Assembly (NCBI GenBank): GCA_902462475.1
Contig: CABQCB010000003.1
Span: forward strand, 1 to 22,121
Reading direction: 5' to 3'
Source of the DNA: an uncultured Oscillibacter sp.
GTDB taxonomy: Bacteria; Bacillota_A; Clostridia; Oscillospirales; Oscillospiraceae
Length of the DNA stretch: 22,121 nucleotides
The position numbers were made by a program, and so were the translations under genes. The notes beneath the pieces are model-generated. The model was given only the letters and a program-made list of their open reading frames with translations, was not told the DNA's origin and did no database searches. Shown here piece by piece: positions 14,963-22,121 of the stretch; the stretch's first letter is position 1, and every line of letters begins with the position of its first letter.

Positions 14963-16132
14963 ATGACAAAGACTAAAGTTTTGAACTGGCTCCAGAAAAA
15001 CACCATGGTCCTCATTCTGGTGCTGGTGTTCGCGTTCTTCGCCTGGCAGACGGGCGGAAAGATCCTCAATCCCCAGAACATCACCAACCTGATCGCACAG
15101 AACGCATACGTCTTCATTTTGGCCACCGGCATGCTGCTTTGCATCCTCACCGGCGGCAACATCGACCTTTCCGTGGGCTCGGTGGTGTGCTTCACCGGCG
15201 CCATCGGCGCGCTGCTGATGGCCGGCGGCATGAATATGTGGCTGGCGGTGGCGGTCATGCTGGTCATCGGCCTGGCCATCGGCGCGTTCCAGGCCTATTG
15301 GATCGCCTATGTGCGGGTCCCGCCCTTTATCACCACCCTGGCGGGCATGCTCATCTTCCGGGGCCTTTCCAACGTGGTCCTCAACGGCCGCACCCAGTCC
15401 ATTTCCGACCAGGCCTTCAAGGATATCTTCGGCGGCGGCGCCTCCTGCTATATCCCCGACCCCTTCGGCGGCGAGGGCTTCAATGTGCTGTGCCTGATCG
15501 TGGGCCTGGCGGTGTGCGCGGTGTATCTTATCATGGTGTTCCGCAACCGGATCAGCCGCACCAAAAAGGGCTACGAGGTCCAGTCCCTGGTGGCGGTGGT
15601 GCTGCGCAGCGTGGTCATCGTGGCGGCGGTTATGTTCTTTACCATCAGCCTCAGCCGCTATAAGGGCATCCCCACGGCGCTTTTGTGGGTGGCGCTGGTG
15701 ATCTGCGTGTATGCATACATCACCTCCAAGACCACCATCGGCCGCCACCTCTATGCGGTGGGCGGCAATGAAAAGGCCACCAAGCTCTCCGGCATCAACA
15801 CCAAAAGGGTGTATTTCTTCGCCTACGCCAACATGGGCTTCCTGGCGGCTCTGGCCGGCGTTTTGACCATCGCCCGTATGGCCTCCGCCCAGCCCACCTA
15901 CGGTGACGGCTACGAGATGGACGCCATCGGCGCCTGCTTCATCGGCGGCGCATCCGCCTATGGCGGCGTGGGCACGGTCCCCGGCGTCATCATCGGCGCT
16001 GTGCTGATGGGCGTCATCAACCTGGGCATGAGCGTCATGGGCATCGACCAGAATTTCCAGAAGGTGGTCAAGGGCGGCGTGCTGCTGGCGGCCGTGGTGT
16101 TCGACGTGCTGTCCAAGCGCAACGATTCCTGA
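14963..16132 (+). CDS. mmsB: Sugar ABC transporter permease, MmsB/GguB type
   Basis: 389-residue polytopic protein with about ten hydrophobic segments. The segment ILATGMLLCILTGGNIDLSVGSVV (about residues 51-74) is the family motif of RbsC/XylH/MmsB permeases, and LYAVGGNEKATKLSGIN (about 258-274) is the conserved cytoplasmic loop that contacts the ATPase. The C-terminal GACFIGGASAYGGVGTVPGVIIGAVLMGVI is also typical. ATG has AAAGGAG upstream, 15 bases after the ATPase stop. It probably forms a homodimeric channel with the ChvE-like lipoprotein outside and the MmsA-like ATPase inside. The longer length than RbsC and the extra charged loop in the middle (RISRTKKGYEVQ) favour MmsB/XylH. Confidence 0.92.
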   Translation: MTKTKVLNWLQKNTMVLILVLVFAFFAWQTGGKILNPQNITNLIAQNAYVFILATGMLLCILTGGNIDLSVGSVVCFTGAIGALLMAGGMNMWLAVAVMLVIGLAIGAFQAYWIAYVRVPPFITTLAGMLIFRGLSNVVLNGRTQSISDQAFKDIFGGGASCYIPDPFGGEGFNVLCLIVGLAVCAVYLIMVFRNRISRTKKGYEVQSLVAVVLRSVVIVAAVMFFTISLSRYKGIPTALLWVALVICVYAYITSKTTIGRHLYAVGGNEKATKLSGINTKRVYFFAYANMGFLAALAGVLTIARMASAQPTYGDGYEMDAIGACFIGGASAYGGVGTVPGVIIGAVLMGVINLGMSVMGIDQNFQKVVKGGVLLAAVVFDVLSKRNDS

Positions 16133-16166
16133 TCCGTGCCGCATCCAGGCGGAAGGGAGTTTTAAG

Positions 16167-17642
16167 ATGTATTACATAGGAATTGATTTGGGGACCTCCG
16201 CCGTCAAGCTGCTGCTGGTGGACGAGGACGGCGGAATCCTGAATACTGTGACCCGGGAATACCCGCTGGAATTTCCCCAGCCCGGCTGGAGCCAGCAAAA
16301 CCCCGAGGACTGGCGCAAGGCGGTCTGGGAGGGTGTGCCGGAGCTGCTGCGCGGATTTGACGCCTCCCAGGTGGCGGGCATCGGCTGCGGCGGCCAGATG
16401 CACGGCCTGGTGGTGCTGGATGAGGCCGACCGGGTGATCCGCCCGGCCATCCTGTGGAACGATGGCCGGACCGCCGCCCAGGTGGACTACCTCAACGGCA
16501 AGGTGGGCAAGGAGACCCTGGCCCGCCTGACGGCCAACATCGCCTTCGCCGGCTTTACCGCGCCCAAGCTCTTGTGGATGCGGGAAAACGAGCCGGAGAA
16601 CTTTGCCAGGATCAAAAAGATCATGCTGCCCAAGGACTACATCAACTATTGCCTCACCGGCGTGCACTGCTGCGACTATTCCGACGCCTCGGGCATGCTG
16701 CTGCTGGACGTGGAGCACAAGCGCTGGAGTGAGGAGATGCTCTCCATCTGCGGCGTCACAGAGGCCCAGATGCCCCGGCTCTATGAGAGCTTTGAGACCG
16801 TGGGCACCGTGCGGCCGGAGGCGGCGGCAGTGCTGGGCATCCCGGCGAGCACCAAGGTGGTGGCCGGCGCGGGAGACAACGCCGCGGCGGCGGTGGGCAC
16901 CGGCGTCGTGGGAGAGGGAGGCTGCAACATCAGCCTGGGTACCTCCGGCACCGTGTTCATCTCCTCTCAAAAATTCGGCATGGACCCCAACAATGCCCTC
17001 CACGCCTTCGCCCACGCCGACGGCGGCTGGCACCTGATGGGCTGCATGCTCTCGGCGGCGTCGTGCAACAAGTGGCTGTGCGACGACATCCTCAAAACCA
17101 CCGACTATGCGGCGGAGCAGCGGGACATCACGCCGGAAAAGCTGGGGCGCAACCATGTGTACTTCCTGCCCTATCTGATGGGCGAGCGCAGCCCCATCAA
17201 CGATACCAACGCCCGGGGAACGTTCATCGGCATGACCATGGACACCACCCGCTCCGATTTGGTGCAGGCGGTGCTGGAGGGCGTGGCCTTCGCCATCCGG
17301 GACTCTTTCGAGGTGGCCCGGTCCCTGGGGCTGGATATCCCCAGCACCAAGATCTGCGGCGGCGGCAGCAAGTCGCCCCTGTGGCGGACGATCTTCGCCA
17401 ACGTGCTGGGTATCCCGCTGGAGCTGCTCAAGACCGAGCAGGGACCCGGCTACGGCGGCGCCATGCTGGCCATGGTGGGCTGCGGCCGGTATCCTAGCGT
17501 CCAGGCCGCGGCGGACGCGCTGGTGCAGGTGGCGGGCCGGGTGGAGCCGGACCCCGAGCTGACGGAGCGGTATGAAGCCCGGTATCAGCAATTCCGCAAG
17601 ATCTATCCGGCCCTGCGGCAGGTGTTTCCTCAGCTGCTGTGA
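16167..17642 (+). CDS. xylB: XylB-like carbohydrate (xylulose) kinase, FGGY family
   Basis: 491 residues, normal for xylulokinase. Phosphate-binding GIDLGTSAVK (5-14), substrate-side GQMHGLVVLD (76-85) and ILWNDGRT (95-102), SDASGMLLLD (172-181), the catalytic aspartate D237 in AGAGDNAAAAVGTG, ISLGTSGTV and the C-terminal GGGSKSPLWRTIFANVLGIPL. It phosphorylates a ketopentose with ATP in the cytoplasm, feeding the pentose phosphate pathway. No xylA lies in the window; the isomerase downstream is of the FucI/AraA-like fold, so the real substrate may be a ketose other than D-xylulose, such as D-ribulose or L-xylulose. It is 34 bases after the permease gene. Confidence 0.88.
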   Translation: MYYIGIDLGTSAVKLLLVDEDGGILNTVTREYPLEFPQPGWSQQNPEDWRKAVWEGVPELLRGFDASQVAGIGCGGQMHGLVVLDEADRVIRPAILWNDGRTAAQVDYLNGKVGKETLARLTANIAFAGFTAPKLLWMRENEPENFARIKKIMLPKDYINYCLTGVHCCDYSDASGMLLLDVEHKRWSEEMLSICGVTEAQMPRLYESFETVGTVRPEAAAVLGIPASTKVVAGAGDNAAAAVGTGVVGEGGCNISLGTSGTVFISSQKFGMDPNNALHAFAHADGGWHLMGCMLSAASCNKWLCDDILKTTDYAAEQRDITPEKLGRNHVYFLPYLMGERSPINDTNARGTFIGMTMDTTRSDLVQAVLEGVAFAIRDSFEVARSLGLDIPSTKICGGGSKSPLWRTIFANVLGIPLELLKTEQGPGYGGAMLAMVGCGRYPSVQAAADALVQVAGRVEPDPELTERYEARYQQFRKIYPALRQVFPQLL

Positions 17643-17773
17643 CGAGGGGAGAAAACCGGATATTCCGGGAGTGGGCCGTGCACGCACGGCTGTTTTCCGG
17701 TCAGTGAAAGGATCTGCCGATTGGCGCTTTGTCATTTTGCGGGCGCGCATGCCCGCGTTTGAGGTGAGAGATT
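17643..17773 (+). other. Spacer with weak hairpin inside the sugar operon
   Basis: The 131 bases between the kinase and DUF4867 genes hold a small hairpin GCCGTG-CACG-CACGGC (17675-17690) followed by TGTTTT, with outer GAAAAC/GTTTTC arms (17651-17656 and 17692-17697). It could be a partial terminator or an mRNA processing site that lowers or resets expression of the last two genes. No promoter is evident. Confidence 0.4.
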
Positions 17774-18409
17774 ATGACGATCATTTCTGTTTTGGATCCT
17801 GCGTTCGCCCCCTACGGCAAAGTGCTGGAGGGGTATGACACCGCGGCACTGCAAAAGACGCTGCGGGAGGCCACGCCGGTACCCGAGGGCGTGGAGTATG
17901 TGCCCTCCCAGCCGGAGCTGGAGGCGCTGCCCATTGCGCAGCAGCTCTCCGTCAACGGCTACGGCGGCATGCCCATTCAGCTGGGCTGGTGCAACGGGCA
18001 CAACACGAAGCTCAACTGCCTGGAGTACCACCGGGACAGCGAGCTCAACTGCGGCGCCCAGGACTTTATCCTTCTGGTGGCCCGGGAGGACGAGATCGTG
18101 GACGGCATGCTGGACACGGCCAAGGTCAAGGCGTTTCGGGTCCCTGCCGGCGTGCTGGTGGAGGTCTACGCCACCACGCTGCATTACGCGCCCTGCTCCG
18201 CGGCGCCCGGCGCGCCCTTCCAGGTAGTGGTGGTGCTTCCCCGGGGCACCAACGGTCCCAAGCCGGCACTGACGGCGCTGAACGGGGAGGACGAACTGCT
18301 GACCGCCTGCAACAAGTGGCTGCTGGCCCATCCGGACTCCAGCGAGGCCAAGGGCGGCGCCAAGGTGGGCCTGCGGGGCGAGAACATTGATATCGCCAAT
18401 CTGCTTTAA
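17774..18409 (+). CDS. DUF4867 cupin-like protein of sugar operons
   Basis: 211 residues, matching the DUF4867 family found beside isomerases and kinases in Clostridia sugar operons. The core is cupin-like: H76, E84 and H86 in CNGHNTKLNCLEYHRDSE and E130/H137 in LVEVYATTLHYAP are placed like the metal ligands of cupin isomerases and epimerases. The role may be mutarotation or isomerisation of the imported sugar or of a product, but this is inference from fold and context. ATG follows GAGGTGAGAGATT, and the gene is 20 bases before the isomerase gene, suggesting coupled expression of the two. Confidence 0.82.
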   Translation: MTIISVLDPAFAPYGKVLEGYDTAALQKTLREATPVPEGVEYVPSQPELEALPIAQQLSVNGYGGMPIQLGWCNGHNTKLNCLEYHRDSELNCGAQDFILLVAREDEIVDGMLDTAKVKAFRVPAGVLVEVYATTLHYAPCSAAPGAPFQVVVVLPRGTNGPKPALTALNGEDELLTACNKWLLAHPDSSEAKGGAKVGLRGENIDIANLL

Positions 18410-18429
18410 AAGAAAAGGAGAGAGCTGCT

Positions 18430-19896
<1,467 letters not shown>

Positions 19897-19921
19897 GGAG
19901 CGCTGCTGGGGAGAAAACGAT

Positions 19922-19962
19922 AAAAACAAAGCGCCTGCCATTTTGGCAGGCGCTTTGTTTTT
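19922..19962. terminator. Bidirectional intrinsic terminator
   Basis: 18-bp perfect stem (19922-19939 with 19945-19962), loop ATTTT; the arms begin with A5 and end with T5. It lies 25 bases after the isomerase stop and 30 bases after (minus strand) the E1-beta stop, so it ends both convergent transcripts. This also shows that no E2 or E3 gene follows the E1 pair. Confidence 0.92.
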
Positions 19963-19992
19963 GGAAAGAAGGGAAGGGGGCAGATGCATGTC

Positions 19993-20973
19993 TCAGGCCA
20001 TGGCCTTGCGCGCGGCGGCGGCAATGTCCGATGGCAGCGTGCGGCAAAGGTCCTCCAGATGGGGGCTCATGGGGATGGGGACAAAGGGGGCGCCGATGCG
20101 GACTACCGGAGCTTTCAGGAAGGAAAAGGCTTCCTCGGCGATGGTGGCGGACAGCTCCGCGCCGAAGCCGCCCTGCCGGACGGCCTCGTGGGCCACCACG
20201 GCCCGGCCGGTTTTTCGGACGGAGGAGAGCACGCTCTCCTTGTCCCAGGGAGAGAGTGTGCGCAGATCCACCACCTCCGCGTCAATGCCCTCGGCGGCGA
20301 GGGCCTGGGCTGCCTCCAGGGCCCGGCTCACCATCACGCCGTAGACCACCAGCGTCACGTCCTTGCCGGGGCGGGCGATCCGGGCTTTGCCGAACGGGAT
20401 GGGGCCGTCGTGTTCCGGCACGGGGCCGGTGGCCTTGAAGAGGGTCTTGTGCTCCAGAAAGATCACCGGGTTGTCGTTGCGGATGGCGGTACGCAGAAGT
20501 CCGCGCCCCTCGGCCGGATCGGAGGGGACTGCCACCTGCAGGCCCGGCACATGGGCAAACCACGCCTCCAGGCAGTCCGTGTGGTGGGCGCCCTGCATTT
20601 TCACGATGCCGTCCGGGCAGCGGACCACCAGATGGACCTTTCCCTGACCGCCGAACATATAGCGGGACTTGGCCGCCTGGTTCACCAGCTCGTCCATGCA
20701 GGCGGGCAGGCAGTTGGAAAAACGCATGTCGATCACCGGCCGCATCCCTGCCAGGGCGGCGCCCACGGCGCTGGCCACAATGGCGGTCTCGGAGATGGGG
20801 GCGTCCAGCATATGACTGGTGTCCCCGTCCAGCAGGTCCGGCAGGCCCAGATAGTGGCTCAGGCCGCCGCCCCGGCCGTGGAGGTCCTCCGCCATCACAT
20901 AGACCGAGGGGTCCCGGCGCATTTCCTCCGCCAGCGCCTCCAGCGTGGCGTCCTTATAGGTCATGATACGCAT
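19993..20973 (-). CDS. 2-oxo acid dehydrogenase (acetoin/pyruvate-type) E1 component, beta subunit
   Basis: 326 residues, usual for E1-beta. Signatures: MTYKDATLEALAEEMRRD at the start, VMAEDLHG, APISETAIVASAVGAALAGMRPVIDMRF (about residues 58-85), QGAHHTDCLEAWFAHVPGLQVAVPSDP (about 127-153), then the transketolase C-terminal domain with VTLVVYG and VVDLRTLSPWDKESV. Together with E1-alpha it forms an alpha2beta2 thiamine-diphosphate enzyme that decarboxylates a 2-oxo acid or cleaves acetoin and passes the acyl or aldehyde unit to E2 lipoate. It is 12 bases after the alpha gene. No E2 or E3 gene follows, because a strong terminator lies 30 bases downstream. Confidence 0.93.
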   Translation of the reverse strand: MRIMTYKDATLEALAEEMRRDPSVYVMAEDLHGRGGGLSHYLGLPDLLDGDTSHMLDAPISETAIVASAVGAALAGMRPVIDMRFSNCLPACMDELVNQAAKSRYMFGGQGKVHLVVRCPDGIVKMQGAHHTDCLEAWFAHVPGLQVAVPSDPAEGRGLLRTAIRNDNPVIFLEHKTLFKATGPVPEHDGPIPFGKARIARPGKDVTLVVYGVMVSRALEAAQALAAEGIDAEVVDLRTLSPWDKESVLSSVRKTGRAVVAHEAVRQGGFGAELSATIAEEAFSFLKAPVVRIGAPFVPIPMSPHLEDLCRTLPSDIAAAARKAMA

Positions 20974-20985
20974 TTGGCTCCCTCC

Positions 20986-21957
20986 TCAGTCGTAAATGTC
21001 GGTGTACAGCTCACTGCTGTCGGGGTAGGGGCTGTCCACGGCGAAGCGCCGGGCATCCTCCACCAGGGCGTCCACCCGGAGGGATACTGCGTCCAGCTCC
21101 TCCCGGGTGAGCCAGCCCTCCGCGATGCAGCGCCGGGCGTAGTTTTCGATGGGATCGTCGGCGCGCAGGCGGGCCAGCGCCGCCTGGGGGTCCCGGTATA
21201 CCTGGTCGTCATTGACATTGTGGCCCAGGGCCCGGTGGGTCTGACACTCCAGAAAGCCGCAGCGGTTGCCCTCGCCCTCCCGGGCCCGCTTCACCAGACG
21301 GGACATGGCGTCGTACACGGCGAAAAAATCGTTTCCGTTGACCACATAGCTGGCCATATCGTAGCCCACCGCCCGCTTGGAAAGATCCAGTACTGCCTGC
21401 TGGCCGCCGGTGGCGTGGAGGGTGCTGCAGGCAATGCCGTTGTTTTCACACACAAAGATCACCGGCAGGTGCCAGGCGGCGGCCATGTTGGCCGATTCGT
21501 GGAACGTGCCCCGGTTGGAGGCTCCGTCCCCGAAAAACACCACGGAAACGGCGTCTCGCCCCTGAAAGCGGGCGGCCAGGGCGGCGCCCACCGCCAGACC
21601 AAAGCCGCCGCCCACGATGCCGTTGGCCCCCAGCATGCCCACGCTGAAATCCGCGATGTGCTGGCTGCCGCCCTTGCCCCGGCAGCAGCCGGTGACCTTG
21701 CCGTAGAGTTCGGCCATCATGGGGCGCAGCTCCGCGCCCTTTGCAATGGTGTGGCCGTGCCCCCGGTGGGTGCTTTCAATGTAGTCCTCCCGCTTCAAAC
21801 AGGCGCACACACCGGCGGCAATGGCCTCCTCACCTACGTAAAGATGCACGTTTCCCAAAATCTCCTCGGCCTCTCTGGCCCGCTGCGCTTCCAGCTCGAA
21901 CTTGCGGATCTTGACCATGGTCTCGTAGTGGCGCAGCAGCTCCTGCTTTGAAAACAC
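20986..21957 (-). CDS. 2-oxo acid dehydrogenase (acetoin/pyruvate-type) E1 component, alpha subunit
   Basis: 323 residues. The thiamine-diphosphate motif runs from GDGASNRG (143-150) to CENNGIACS (170-178), with the Mg ligands D144 and N173-type Asn in place. HRGHGHTIAKG (64-74) and GKGGSQHI (94-101) are the usual E1-alpha active-site loops. The start is GTG at 21957, preceded by AAGGAGG with 8-base spacing; it is the first gene of the pair. The acetoin-dehydrogenase-type short length (about 320) fits AcoA better than mitochondrial-type PdhA, but the substrate cannot be fixed by eye. The promoter region contains a GntR-like palindrome (21997-22006). Confidence 0.93.
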   Translation of the reverse strand: MFSKQELLRHYETMVKIRKFELEAQRAREAEEILGNVHLYVGEEAIAAGVCACLKREDYIESTHRGHGHTIAKGAELRPMMAELYGKVTGCCRGKGGSQHIADFSVGMLGANGIVGGGFGLAVGAALAARFQGRDAVSVVFFGDGASNRGTFHESANMAAAWHLPVIFVCENNGIACSTLHATGGQQAVLDLSKRAVGYDMASYVVNGNDFFAVYDAMSRLVKRAREGEGNRCGFLECQTHRALGHNVNDDQVYRDPQAALARLRADDPIENYARRCIAEGWLTREELDAVSLRVDALVEDARRFAVDSPYPDSSELYTDIYD

Positions 21958-21996
21958 AGGACCAGCCTCCTTCTGCGCAAATGATGCGCCGTATAA

Positions 21997-22006
21997 TTGT
22001 ATACAA
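21997..22006. promoter_or_regulatory. Candidate GntR-family operator before the E1 operon
   Basis: TTGTATACAA is a perfect 10-base palindrome 40 bases before the E1-alpha start, of the type bound by GntR/FadR-subfamily regulators. On the minus strand it includes TACAAT (21996-22001), a possible -10 element, so a bound repressor would block transcription. No clear -35 was found. No GntR gene is in the window. Confidence 0.5.
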
Positions 22007-22021
22007 AACTGTATTCCGATT

Positions 22022-22121
22022 TTAATGTATCATTGAAAGGGGCCGGGTACAACGTTATTTTTGCCTCGCCTCAAAAAAATGTAAATTTCAACAATTTATT
22101 TCCCAGCTTTAGCAAAAATCA
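22022..22121. other. AT-rich intergenic sequence at the window edge
   Basis: No gene or clear signal; the region is distinctly AT-richer than the genes and probably belongs to the promoter region of the E1 pair and the next, unseen gene. Confidence 0.5.

Noticed and set aside
16068..17750. 560-codon minus-strand frame opposite the kinase gene
   Set aside because: Antisense shadow; no start signal and no protein family.
19984..21951. 655-codon plus-strand frame opposite the E1 genes
   Set aside because: Antisense shadow of the two E1 genes; His/Gly/Ala/Val-rich, no recognisable domain.

Overview
The window is a GC-rich stretch, most likely from an anaerobic Firmicute of the Clostridia (an Oscillospiraceae/Flavonifractor-like gut organism is my best guess). 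The pointers are two tandem EFR1-type flavodoxin/ferredoxin proteins, Gram-positive-strength ribosome binding sites, a lipoprotein-type sugar-binding protein and a DUF4867/FucI-like sugar operon. The taxonomic call is inference from gene content and base composition, not from a marker gene. I see no rRNA, tRNA, CRISPR array or insertion sequence.

Layout. (1) 2-1345, + strand: the 3' part of one EFR1-type protein and a complete second one, ending at a strong bidirectional terminator (1413-1452). (2) 8840-1527, - strand: a tight seven-gene catabolic operon read in the order AtuA/DUF1446 protein, AtuA-like ferredoxin-fold protein, CaiB/BaiF CoA-transferase, enolase-superfamily (mandelate racemase/galactonate dehydratase-like) protein, a 91-residue membrane protein, a PepD-like M20 dipeptidase and a YfcC-type carrier. 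Upstream of it (10558-9011, - strand) is its probable regulator, a PAS/AAA+/Fis-type protein that has lost the GAFTGA loop. Between regulator and operon lie a terminator and a 14-bp-arm inverted repeat placed like an activator site. (3) 11926-10880, - strand: a LacI-family regulator divergent from (4) 12212-19896, + strand: a sugar operon made of a ChvE-like lipoprotein, MmsA-like ATPase, MmsB-like permease, XylB-like kinase, DUF4867 cupin-like protein and an L-fucose/L-arabinose isomerase-family protein. It ends at a second bidirectional terminator (19922-19962). (5) 21957-19993, - strand: E1 alpha and E1 beta subunits of a 2-oxo acid (acetoin/pyruvate-type) dehydrogenase, with no E2 or E3 next to them and a GntR-like palindrome in the promoter region.

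How the genes work together. The sugar operon is a self-contained import and catabolism unit: capture, ATP-driven uptake, aldose-ketose isomerisation and phosphorylation, with control probably by the divergent LacI protein. The seven-gene operon looks like a hydroxy-acid or conjugated-acid degradation pathway (uptake by YfcC, peptide-bond cleavage by PepD, dehydration or epimerisation by the enolase-superfamily enzyme, CoA activation by the CaiB protein, further processing by AtuA). I do not know its substrate or a described pathway with this exact gene set, and it is the strongest candidate in the window for an undescribed system.
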